Shown: positions 44,655 through 55,845 of the stretch, piece by piece
Position numbering within the stretch: position 1 is the stretch's first letter
Layout: each line of letters starts with the position of its first letter
Source of the DNA: Bimuria novae-zelandiae CBS 107.79
Lineage: Eukaryota; Ascomycota; Dothideomycetes; Pleosporales; Didymosphaeriaceae
Assembly: GCA_010015655.1 (NCBI GenBank)
Contig: ML976755.1
Coordinates: forward strand, 193,715 to 257,714
Direction: 5' to 3'
DNA length: 64,000 nucleotides
Translations under genes and position numbers: made by a program
Notes under the pieces: model-generated
Told to the model about the DNA's origin: nothing
Databases searched by the model: none
Seen by the model: the letters and a program-made list of their open reading frames with translations, nothing else

Positions 44655-47600
44655 TACACGAAAAGATGGTGGACCCAGGACCTAACGTAGCTACGCTGTA
44701 TCTATACATACTAGAGGAACCGCGCCTGAGCTGAGAGGCGAGCAGATATAGCCAAGCCAGATTTAAAAGAAATAGTAAAAGGAGCGTTAAAATAGTACCA
44801 CGATGCCATCTAGCAACAAAAGAAAAGGCACTAGAATAAGTTTCGAATAGATAATAATAATATCTAGAAGGTAGCTAAATACCTAAAAGCTAGCAGCAAG
44901 GCGTTTAGGAAAATCCTATAGCTTAATAGAACTAATAGGATAACCATGGCTAATTATAAGAAGTAAGTAGAGGAGCTATTAGCTATATTCTTTCCCTTAC
45001 TTCTAAGTAATATAGAAGATAAAGGGCCTAAACCGCAAAAAGCTCCTGTTAAGATGCTAGATATTATACTTAAAGTAGTAGAAAGGTAGCTACACGCTAT
45101 AAAGCCTTAAAAGGCACTAAAAAATAATAGCCTACTAGCTATAGTCTAAAAGTAAACTTAGCTAGTAGTTAAATACTACGTTTTATCGCTATTCTAAAAG
45201 CCGCTAGAGGAGGGAGTACTACCTAGCTAATAATAATAGGCTAAGATTATCCTGCTTAAAAAATCTAGTAAAGAAGACTATATAATTATAAAAGTTTAGA
45301 GGCTAATCTTACTTTTAGTAACGCTTAAGAAGCTCCTAAAGTTAGTAGTTATAAAAAGGATTTTGCATATAGTAGACGTATATAGCCTCCTCCTTACTAA
45401 CTACTTTAGTGCTTATAAATAATAATTAGCTAAATAAGCACTAGTACTCTTATAATAGCAAATTTATACTATATAGTAAGGTTAATAGATTATTAGCTTA
45501 ATTAGTTTTAACTTTAAAGGGACGTATAATAGAGTTTATAAAGAGAGACTACTATAAAGAATAAAAGCACGAGGCATACTAAAGAAACTACTATAGTAAA
45601 TAAAGGTATTTTACTTAGCACGCACTACTACAATACAAGTTAATAAATAGACTTCTAAAATTTAAAACTTACTATAGGCTAGACTATTATAAGGGTTTCC
45701 TTTTTTACTAATTTTATTTCTCTTCTTTAATGTTAACCTAGTATAATAACGTATTAATAGCCACGGAGGAGTAATAGCTTTTGTTAATACCTTTATAGTA
45801 TAGGTTTTAGGGCCTATGGCATAAAATAACTAAAAAGGTATTAAAACTATTATTAATAATATCCTAGATTAGGAGAAAAGAAGTAGAGCAACGTTTAAAG
45901 CTAAAAAAAAATAGTAATTATTTCTTTTACTTATAAATTATATAAAAGCGCTACTAAACTATTTACTATTAAAGGATAAACCGTACTACTAAAGGATTAT
46001 ATTAAGATACTTAGAGTTCTTATAAACGCTAAATTAAAGTATTAAAAGTATATTATAAGAGTAGCTGCTAAGGACTTAGAAATAATAATAAAGCTTAAAT
46101 AGCTTAAAGGCCTTTCCCTTACTAAAGCACGATAACTCTTTATAGTAATAATTACCTTAATAATAGACTATACCTCTAATATCTAGATATACGCCTTTAA
46201 AGATAAACTTATAAAACTTATTAATAGGGTCTAAAGAATTAGAGCGTAAGTAATTATAGAGATATTTACTATAGTAGTAATAAGTGTAATAGAAGCTAAG
46301 GTACATATCTTTAGCACGTAGAAATAGTTCTAGAAATAGGTAACTAGGCTATAGATAGATATTTATACGCTACCTAAGAGTAACCCCCTTTAAAGAAATA
46401 TATCCTAGATACGAAAATTTAGGAGATAACACTACTTGCTACTCTACTAAGTAGCAAAAGCGCTTAAAGGTATTATAATAGAAAAACTAAAAACTATTAA
46501 TTTATGCCTACTAGCGCTATAGGTGAAAAGAGTATAAATAATTACTAAGGACGTAGCACTAAGCCTTAACTTAGGATATGCAGTATATATCGCCGTAAGT
46601 AGCTTATTATAGAATAGTATAGTAGAAATAGGCAGAGTAATTAAAATCTATAATAATAAAACTCTTATTCTCTTTACTACACTAAGTAAATAGGAAGAGC
46701 AGAACCCGTGCGTAAAAGAGTTAGTAATAATAGTAAAAACTATAAATATACTACTAAAGCTTAAATTCTATAATATTATACTAGTAATAAGAAATAAAGC
46801 TATCGTACTTATACTAAGAAGACTACACTAATAATTAAAATAAAGATATATTAGTAGTATCTATAGATTAATTATAGTATTAAAAAAAGAAGGGAATATA
46901 ATATCGTTCTTATAGCTCTTAATAAGTAAAGAATACGAACTTATAATACTTGCTAAAAGAAAGGTAAAGAAAGCTATAATACTAGACACTATACTATAGG
47001 CACCGCTCCCTAAGATATAATTAATAATACTTAATATTATAAGAAAACTTAGCACTGCTAAAAGACTACTAGAAACGATTAAAAAATATTTTAAAATAAT
47101 TAATATAGCACTACTAGAAAGGCATACGTAGTAACTTTATAATTAATTACTATAAAAAGAAGCTAGCGTATTTACTTAACTTAGAATAAGTATAATAAAG
47201 TTAAATGTATATATACACTAAATTAGAGCCTTTATAATAGATTAGTGCGAGTGTAGATAAGCGTAATAGATAGTAAAATACTTTCTCTTTTAATATAGAA
47301 GATAGATAACGCAGAGGATAGAGATGTTATAATATATATAAATAAATAGAAGCAATATGTATTTCTACCTAGGTGGAAAGGCCCCTACGGATAACGAGAA
47401 ATAGACTCTAAATATAGACGCAGTCTGAGTAATAATATAGTTTATAATTACTATAGGTTGCCTTAACGTAAACTAATAGCAAATAGATAAAGAGTTCTAA
47501 CTTAACCTTATATAATTAACCTACTCTATATATTACCTTGTAGCATAGAAGCAAGCTCCGCTTTACCTGCTAAAAATAAAATATTAAATACTTAGAGAAT

Positions 47601-47852
47601 GCCCTCTAAGCTAGTCTATAATTAATACTACTAGCCCACGAGAAATTAGAGAGAGAAAAGGTAAGTAGAAAAGGATAAAAGCGTAAAGGGATTTAATATA
47701 AGCTAAATAAGATTAGAACCTGCTAGAGGAAGTAAAATAATATAGATATAAGGGCTAAATAAGGCTAAGATTACTAAAGAAAGTAAAATAGTAAATTAGC
47801 ATTAGTAGCCCTTTTAGCTTAGCTGCCAGGCGTTAATGAAGTGTATGTGTAT
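44655..47852 (+). mobile_element. 5'-truncated second copy of the same LINE
   Basis: Homologous throughout to 41446-44645 (it starts tacacgaaaagatgg), so it carries only the ORF2 3' two-thirds and the 3' tail (ending gtatgtgtat). Truncation at the 5' end is normal for LINE reverse transcription. It is flanked by actataagt (44646-44654 and 47853-47861). RIP is clearly heavier than in the upstream copy: many C and G sites retained there are T or A here. Confidence 0.9.
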
Positions 47853-48739
47853 ACTATAAGTTGGCCTGGGCAGAGAGTAAGAAAATAAATTTTTAGTCTA
47901 ATTTAAAATTCTACGTTACGTATCTCGATAGCTTTGGTTATGGAAAGGTATAAGTCAATATCTAGTTTTAAATTATTATTTTCTCTATCCATTCTTGGCG
48001 TTTGCTAAGCATATTTTATCAAAGATGCCACGTTGCCTAAGCACGCACTAGCCAAAAGAGAAGAGCTATTTAAAAGTTAATCTTTAAATTTAGAAATAAA
48101 ATAACCAGGACGTGATTCCCATTTCTTATTTAATATATATTATAGTATCCAACGTAAGTAGTGTCGGTGGAGACGAAGGTCTGTGCGTGTGTCTGTACGT
48201 ATAAAAGGGTACCTATTAGTTACTACTTATAAATAAGCAGAAATAATTAGCTCTCAAACTCCTATCCAACCATATGTCTATGTTTCAAGACGCAACGCCA
48301 CAGCCCCACTAACGCTACTTTCGCCGGATACCACAGTATACTTTAAGCACCTTAATCGGGACAAGCTAAAGTACGTTGTGCGAAAACGAAAGCTCGAAGC
48401 TAGTAATTAATATAATTTTTAACTTCGGAACCTAGTAATTAAATCTCGAATATCTTTCTTTAATTCTGCACTAGGGTTGCTGCAAGTGCCGCTTTCCTGC
48501 CCCTAATAATAATTTATTTGTTTAATTCTGGAAAGAAGAACCGACATTAGATGTTTAGACCTCTAGTAGGCTAGTCTCGAGATTCCATAAGTAGTAAGAT
48601 GGTTTTATACACCGCTACGCCGTCGCCCCTAATCGCTATAAATATAGACGCTAAATTAACTAAAACCGATTTCCATTTCCTATACTTTAGTAATTTTAAG
48701 CGCACGGCCGCATAGAAAGGTGTTTATTAGATAGAACTT

Positions 48740-48785
48740 AGAGTTTGTAGAGGTAACACCTGTGGGTTCGAATATAGCAAAGGAT
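48740..48785 (+). repeat. tRNA-like B box, possible SINE remnant
   Basis: gggttcgaat at 48764-48773 matches the RNA polymerase III B box, preceded by gtagaggtaacacctg as in a tRNA anticodon/variable region. No convincing A box or foldable acceptor stem was found, so this is at most a tRNA-derived remnant altered by RIP. Confidence 0.25.
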
Positions 48786-48814
48786 AAGTTATGCCAGATG
48801 TGCCTCTACCCTAA

Positions 48815-48873
48815 TATCTAACTTACGCATTTAAAAGCGTCTGCAAGATGTTTTAAAATGCGTAGATATTAAA
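48815..48873. repeat. Imperfect palindrome
   Basis: aatatctaacttacgcattt is matched on the other arm by the complement in aaatgcgtagatatt, with a short spacer, which could fold into a hairpin. Possibly a small non-autonomous element. Confidence 0.45.
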
Positions 48874-49015
48874 TGGATAGAGCTACATGTGGCATATCAT
48901 ACGACATTACCACTTTTAAAGCCATATATACCCCGGCAGAACGCTAGTATATATTTAGCTAGCCCATTTCTGGGTAGTGCGCTTAGCATAACTAAAGTGC
49001 AGGGACTTATTAGAG
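48860..49015. repeat. Dispersed repeat, copy 2 (see 38960-39148)
   Basis: Collinear with 38960-39148, ending ataactaaagtgcagggact. The family is unknown and no ORF is present. Confidence 0.5.
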
Positions 49016-50391
49016 ATTATAACTAACGCTAATAAAGTGTAGAAGGGCGCCTAACCTAGTCTATGTAGGTGCTTATAAGCGAAAGGCATTAATTTATTAA
49101 AAGTTAAATCTTGGTTTAGGAAATCCACATTAGAGAAAAGGATATTTGATTACTAATTATATTACGGATTACGAATTCACTTTCTAGACTATCCTATAAC
49201 TTTGCTTCTACATATTTTTCTGGAAGCTTAGAAATGCGGCCGTGGCGGATAGTTTTAGTAGGAGCTGCTAGGGCGGCTCTATATTCCTTTATAGGGGATA
49301 TTAAAGGGCGTAGGACGCTTACAGTAGCAAGTGCATATAAACGCTTAAGGAATATAATTAAGTAAAGTAGAGGTGTATTATGCGCATAACAGAGTTTAAA
49401 TTTAAAAATACGATTTTAAATTATATATTTCTACCAGGGTTACTACAAGCACCATTTCCCACAATCTTATAAACTATAACCTACTTTAAAAGATTGGTAA
49501 TACACCATTCCTTACGATAGTTGGACTATGGATTCTTAAAAGTGGAATCAGTAAATGCAGAGCTATTAGTTAATAGAGAAGAATAGGCCAATTGTACTAT
49601 ACTATATAAAGCCTTTAGACTCGGGGATAGGTAAAGACGTTATTTATCTCGACGCGGGGTCACGAAGCCCACAACTATGTTATAAAGGAATGTTAGAGGC
49701 TAGGCCTCTAAAGTACTCGGCTGAGAAACCTCGTGACCTAAGCCTTAAGTAACTCTAAGAGCCACTAGGGTACTTTTAGAGTGTTAGAAAATAGACCTAG
49801 CCCCTTTAAAGTTAGTTTTCTTTACTTAGAAGCTATATATATAGCGTAGGGAGGAGCTACTTAAATTTTTTATTAAATTTATTTATATTCTTCTAGCACC
49901 TTAGGTCCTCTAGGCCTAAAACCCTTTATATTAAATTTTTTTTTTTTAAAAGTAATTATTACGGAATAACTATCTCTTCTATTTTACTAATTACTAAATA
50001 GAGTAGTAGTTCTAAGTAGGAGCTATAATCTAAAAAGAGGACTAAGCTCCCCCTTAGTAAGTAATTAAGAAGATAAAGGCCCTAATAGGTACTTAATTAG
50101 ATAAAATAAGATATAAAAAGGTAGGCTAAGTCCTTTATAAAGTGCACACGCCTGTAATTAGAAGTATAAGTTACACGAACGCGTAGCCTTATTATAAATA
50201 GCTTAAAAGGAGCCTCTCTAAAGGAGAGACTTTATATAGAACTATTATAAAAAGGGTACGACCTACCTACTTAAGGGGAGTAAATACGCCACATCTTGCA
50301 CCTTATAGAACAAAAGGACTCTAGTATAGTTATAGGTAATAAGTAAGATAAGAGTACTATAGAAAACTATCCTCTACCTAAAGAAGGGGTG

Positions 50392-50888
50392 TGTTACGAT
50401 TACGAACCCCACAGGAACAAGGAGACCAGACAATTACGCTAAGAAAGTAATTATTAGCAAAATAACTAGGTCGCGAAAACACACGAAGACACAGGATAGC
50501 TTAGGTTAGTAGTCACGTAATGTAGTCCCGCCTAAACGAGAAGTCTAAGGGACTACAAAAGCCTAAGGGACTACGAAGGCTTAGTAGGACTGTAATAGTA
50601 ATTTAAATAATAGCAAGAAATAGGATAGGTAGTATATAGTCTAATAATTTCTCTATACTTCTCCTATTCCTTATAGTTAACTTAACATACTATAAGTATA
50701 TCTTTTATAATAGATTAGTAAATCTCCTAGTTTGTTATTCTATAGTTTGTTATAAAATTAGATTATTTTTAAATCCTATCTCTTAGCTATTTTTAGCTTT
50801 TAACTATTAAATATCTATAAGGCACTTCTCCCTTAACCTATTTTTCCTTAACCTAGACTAGGCTTAGGTACATTGGATCCTTATAACA
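50392..50888 (+). repeat. 5' LTR of the Gypsy element
   Basis: TGTTACGATTAC to TTATAACA, 497 bp. It contains a 16-bp motif in tandem (gggactacaaaagcctaa then gggactacgaaggctta) also present in the 3' LTR. Confidence 0.88.
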
Positions 50889-53800
50889 CTTTAACTACCT
50901 AAAGGTTTAAAATAATAAAAATAGCTATAGTAGCTACTATAGTAAGGGTTCTAATAGGAAGAGCGGCTTCCGGACGAACTATAAATACTATAATAGTATT
51001 AGCTAATTAAGCTAATAAAATATAGTAGCTTAAGGAGTAACTAGCTAAGCTAATAACTTACGTTTTAGCTACTATAATTATAAGAAAGATATCCTTTAAG
51101 GTTTCTAAAATCTATAAAGGTAAGCTAAAAGGACTTAAGACTTTCCTTATAAATATAGAACTATACTACTGATATAATAAGGATGTCTTTAGAACTAAAT
51201 AGGCTAAAATCCTAGTAGCAGACATATATATAAAGGGTAAAGGAGCTAAATAGCTATAGCCTCTTATAAAGGATTACCTAAAAAATAAAGATAACATCTT
51301 GGAATATAGTAATAGAACTAAGAAGGTGTTTAAGGACTAGGCCTCCTTTAAGGAATAAATCTAGATTATGTTTCAAGAAGTTAACGAAGAATAATAAGCC
51401 TAATATAAGATATAAAGGCTTAAGTAAATAAGATTAGCTAGTACATATATGGCTAATTTTAGACGCCTTTAAGCTAAGATTAATTAAGACAACGCCCTAC
51501 TTTAGGCAGCCTACTATAATAGACTAAAGGAAAGCCTTAAGGACGAGCTTACTTACTATAACTAGGTAAATAACCTAGAAGAACTCGTAAAACTAGCTAT
51601 AAGGATTAATAACTAACTTTATAAATAATAACTAAAAAAGCGAGAAGGTAATTATATCTAACCTAATAATAAGAGGAGCTAGAAACTATAAGAAGAATAT
51701 AATAGAGATATTATAATAGCTAATAAAGCTTAAAAATAGAAACTAAGGAAGTGGCGAAAGGACCGTAAAGATAGACTATTTAACTAAAAATAAAAATAAC
51801 GCTTTAAAGAAAAAGCATGCTTAGGATAAGGAGAATAAGGTTACTTTTAAAAAGATTATTTAAAGAATAATAAAGGACAAAGTAAAACAGCGTAAATTAT
51901 TAGAGTAGTAATAGCTATACTACAGGCACCAACACCTATGCCACCGAAGATAAATAAAGATAACGTCTTAATATAGAACTTGAAGTTCTAGAGATACTAG
52001 AAGAAACGAACGCATTAGAAAACGCACTAGGAGCAATACTCTTTTAATAATACGAAGATAAGAAATGGAAACTAGTATTCTTCTATTTAAGAAAGTTCTT
52101 AGGAGCAGAACTTAATTACGACGTTTATAATAAAGAACTACTTAGGATAGTAAACGCCTTTAAATAATTAGAAGCTTAACTTACTAGACCATGCTTTAAA
52201 ATAGAGGTGTAAATAGACTATTAAAACCTTGCTAGCTTTATAACAGCTAAGAAGCTTAACTAAAGACAGGTATTATAGGCTAAATTCTTAGTAAACTTTA
52301 ACTTTATAGTATACTATTAACTAGGAACGCTTAATGGCGTCGCGGACGCCTTAAGTAGAAAATTAGACCTTACTAAAGATAAACTAGAACTATATAGTGC
52401 AGTATTACGTGTAAGAAATAATAGAATTATTAGGTATAATTATTTAATAATTAAGGTCCGCGCTGCTGGTCTGCATTACACTAGACTAGAGGTACATAAC
52501 TTCTAGGACTATGGTTACCTCACCACGGAACAACGAGAGGAATACGACCTATTCTAGAACGGAATTAACAAAATACGATAAGATTACAGAAATAGACTTA
52601 TCGTAAGACTAGGGTATAAAGAAACCCTAATTTAAAAACTATATAAGCTTAGAGAATAGAAATACTTAGGTATTAGAGAAATAACGAATTAAATTACGAA
52701 TAAATATACTATTCCTAAACTTAAGTAGGCGGTAACAAAAGTTATAAGCAACTATTTAGCATGCTATAAAAATAAGCTAAAAAAATATAAGCCTTATAAA
52801 CTATTATAACTACTATAAGTAGCTAAACGACTATAGTAGAGTATAATAATAAACTTTATAATAAAACTCCTAAAATTGCTATAGCTAGGAACAAAATAAA
52901 GGTATAATACTATTATAGTAATAGTAGACTGCTTAACTAAGATGGCTAAGTTCAGGCCTATAGAAGAATCTAGAATAATAGAGGAACTAGCTTATAAAGT
53001 AAATAACGTAGTGTTCGCAGAACATAGACCTTTAAAAGAATTTATTACTAATAGAGAAAAGCTCATTACGTTAAAATACTAAGATATATTTATAGTAACC
53101 CTACGTATAGATAGAAAGCTCTCGACGAGTTTTCACCCCTAGACTAATAGATAAACAGAACGTACGAATTAGACCCTAGAGTAGTATCTATAATTCTACG
53201 TTAATAAATAGGAGGATAATTAAGTAGAATTATTACTAATAGCCTAGCTAGCGTATAATAGCATAAGGTTAGGAATAACGCGGTATTCCCCACACTATAT
53301 ATATTATAAATACGAGCTAGTTACTTATTAAGATCTATAAGATATAGAAAGCATTTTTATAAGAGCCTAAAATAAGGCTTAAAAGATAAGGGAACTTTAC
53401 GAAGCCCTAAAAAAATAAATTACTTAGAAAGCTCTTATATTATCTAGAAACGTAAATAAATAATGGATTAAGGGACTAACCCTTAAAAGGGGGAATTTAT
53501 TTTTCTTATTATAAAAAAATTTAAGTATAAAACGACCTAGTAAAAAACTAGATTACTTTTAAGTAGGCCCTTTTAAAGTATAAGAAACTGAGGGACCTAC
53601 TATAACTAAACTACTTTTACTAACAGGTACGAAGATATATCTAATATTTTATAAATTATTATTAAAAATAGCACTACTAAATACTTTCGTTAAGATCTAG
53701 TTAGATCTAGAAAATAATAAATATAAGGTTAAAGAAATTAAAGACCTAAGGATAGTTTAGGGTTAGTAAAAATACTTAGTAAAATAAAAGGGATAGCCTA

Positions 53801-54019
53801 AATAATATAATACTTAAAAATAAAAAAAGACTTTAAAAACTATCAAGAGGTATAGAGGGGCTTTTATTTTAAGATAATAGAAGACTAGTTCCGCTAAGGC
53901 TAAATAGTAAATCTAGGAAAGAAGAAAGATTAAAGAATAAAAAAAATTAAAATTAAATAAAAAAGCTTAGCTTATAACTAGCTTAAAATAGCCCCTAGAG
54001 GTGCGGGTCGCGACGATTT

Positions 54020-54460
54020 ATAATTATTAATAATAGTTATACCCTTTAGATCCTGCTTTTACTTCTCTAAAGCTTTTATTATATTAGCAACACGTAGATT
54101 ACGCTAAGTATAGTTATGCTCTTTCTTCTCCACTTTAGCTAGCTTACGCTTAAGGCAAGTAGCTAACTCTTTTACTTAAAGGAATTCTAGACGCTTCTTA
54201 CGCTTTTTCCTCTAAACACGCTCCTAATCTTTCTTAGGAACCCATAGGCTACACGGGGTGTAAATAGAAATATAACTAGCATACTCTTTAAAAGCAGCGT
54301 CCACAAAGTAGCGTAACTTTATTTTTTAGTAGCGCTTGTAACTAGATATTATCTCTAGACCCTACGATTCTACCTTCTCCGCACGGGCACGACGAGTGGC
54401 AATAAATAAGCAAGAAGCTTTTAGCATAGTTAGTAAGGTAAGGAAAATTAAAAGGAGGCT
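54020..54460 (-). pseudogene. Degraded antisense ORF inside the Gypsy element
   Basis: Between the chromodomain and the 3' LTR the minus strand reads as a Lys/Arg-rich protein (LATRRARAEKVES, YFVDAAFKEYASYISIYTPCSLWVPKKD, RKKRKKRLEFL-VKELATCLKRKLAKVEKKE). Its stops are TAG or TAA at probable Gln/Trp positions on this strand. RIP stops fall in the sense frame of a decayed gene, so their occurrence in a minus-strand frame suggests it was once coding, opposite to gag-pol. The protein family is not recognised. The extent is approximate and the reading frame was assembled by eye. Confidence 0.5.
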
Positions 54461-54578
54461 ATAACCTATCTTAAGACGCAAGGACGCGCACCTTTATATA
54501 AATTAATAATTATATACTAATAATATAATTAGGTAAAAAAGTAAAGCATTAAAATAATAACTTTAAAAGAGGGGATAG

Positions 54579-55550
54579 TGTTATAATTACAAATTTTATA
54601 AAAATAAGAAGACTAGATAATTACGCTAAAAAAGTAATTATTAGTAAAATAACTAAGTTATAGGAATACACAAAGACGTAAAGTAGCTTAATGTTAAGAT
54701 CCCAAAGAGGTAGCTATTCTCTAAGGGGCTAAGGTTGGTTCTCGGGCAGGAGTACTAGTAGGACAGGAAAGGGTTATAGTAATAGCTTGCGCCTATTACT
54801 AAGGGCGTTAGTATTAAAGGTGTATACAGCATAATCAAATCAACAAGGTTACTTATTTAGATCCAAACAATAGATTAATAAATAGGTTAAACACGTATAT
54901 CTAGAGGGATATTTAAGCTCTCTATATATCTATAGGCTTTCTTTTATCATCACCCGTTTCTATGCCATCATGACCTCGGTCTAATGGTACTGGCATTAGT
55001 GATGGTACTGCCATTACTGTCTTGGCGTAATAGTGTGGCTTGGCGTGAGGGTATATCACGTGACCTCGGTAGTGCAGTCCCACTATGGGTTACCCCGCCA
55101 TGGCCGCCGTTGGCCCTCCTTTACTGCCGCTCGTTCAGATCCTAACACTTAAATTAATAGTTACTTAATATAGTCCTGCCTAAATAAGAAGTTTAAGGGA
55201 CTATAAAAGTCTAAGGGACTATAAAAGTCTAAAGGACTACGAAGGCTTAGCAGGACTATAATAATAATTTAAATAATAGTAAGGAATAGAATAGGTAGTA
55301 TATAGTTTAATAATTTCTTTATACTTCTCCTACTCCTTATAGTTAATTTCATATACTACGAGTATATTTCTTATAATAGATTAGTAAATCTCCTAGTTAG
55401 TTATTCTATAGTTTATTATAAAATTAAATTATTTTTAAAACCTATCTCGTAGCTATCTCTAGCTTTTAACTACTAAATATCCGTAAGACACTTTTCCCTT
55501 AACCTATCCTTCCTTAACCCAGACTAGGCTTAGGTAGGTAGAACCCTTGT
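54579..55550 (+). repeat. 3' LTR of the Gypsy element, interrupted and truncated
   Basis: Aligned to the 5' LTR in two parts, 54579-54691 and 55148-55550, around a solo LTR. The last bases (about the final 10) are replaced by the Copia fragment starting at 55551. Confidence 0.85.
54692..55147. repeat. Solo LTR inserted in the Gypsy 3' LTR
   Basis: 456 bp from TGTTAAGATCC to GATCCTAACA, flanked by a perfect 5-bp duplication (cttaa at 54687-54691 and 55148-55152). No internal sequence and no second LTR are present, so it is a solo LTR of another family. Its right half is GC-rich (ggccgccgttggccc) and shows little RIP compared with its surroundings. Confidence 0.88.
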
Positions 55551-55845
55551 GTCTAATTATATAGTCCTTTACGCTAGCAAGGTGATTAGCGCGCCTATAC
55601 CCTAAGGAGATCCGATTTATTACATAATTATCCGATAGCCTTTGGACTATTATATGTTATCTAGCTAATATATATATGTACCTATAGTAGTAGCTTCTAT
55701 AGAGACAGTAGCATTAATATACCTTTTAATTAATTATTTATTCGATCTTATTAAGATTACCCTTAAATCTAATAATTAAGAGTCTTACTACCTTAATTAA
55801 GCTAATTATAATGGCCCTATTAACTCTTAGAGATCCTATAGTAAT
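55551..55845 (+). mobile_element. Copia fragment: LTR plus gag start
   Basis: Starts tgtctaattatatagtcc, the RIP-altered counterpart of the LTR start at 17114. It continues past the LTR end into taagagtcttacta and the gag beginning (atggccctattaactctta) in close agreement with 17371-17450. The element stops after about 13 gag codons at 55845, where the helicase repeat begins. Only the 5' end is present. Confidence 0.8.

Larger units (their letters stand above)
47862..50391. other. RIP-affected repeat-rich region, not assigned
   Basis: 2.5 kb with no coding element I can identify. Contents: a TATA-like tataaaag with GT-rich flank near 48175-48210 that could be an LTR fragment; a tRNA B-box-like word at 48764-48773; a palindrome near 48815-48873; the dispersed repeat at 48860-49015; an inverted pair (tcacga / tcgtga) around 49655-49740; and a run of T near 49935-49948. 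50000-50390 may be the 3' part of an unidentified retroelement (several short plus-strand segments look protein-like), but I could not name it. Confidence 0.4.
50392..55550 (+). mobile_element. Ty3/Gypsy chromodomain retrotransposon with internal deletion
   Basis: Bounded by a 5' LTR (50392-50888) and a 3' LTR (from 54579) that is interrupted by a solo LTR and cut at its end by a Copia fragment. The plus strand codes for gag (about 50950-51800: KLKGLKTFLINIELYY, ILVADIYIKGKGAK, STYMANFRRL, degraded zinc knuckle CLG-GE). It passes straight into RNase H (about 51990-52390: NALGAILF, KFLGAELNYDVYNKELLRIV, GTLNGVADALSRKLD). The integrase follows (about 52640-53480: IVIVDCLTKMAKF, RKLSTSFHP-TNR-TER), then a chromodomain (about 53715-53830: KYKVKEIKDLRIV, KYLVK-KG-PK-YNT). 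Protease and most of the reverse transcriptase, normally between gag and RNase H, are absent. A purine tract (aaaagagggga) precedes the 3' LTR. Stops are of RIP type. Confidence 0.87.

Noticed and set aside
48160..48290. Possible solo LTR starting tgtcggtggagacg
   Set aside because: No CA end with a matching 5-bp duplication could be found.
50000..50391. Possible Gypsy or other pol fragment upstream of the 5' LTR
   Set aside because: Some short segments look protein-like, but I could not match any motif of RT, integrase or gag.
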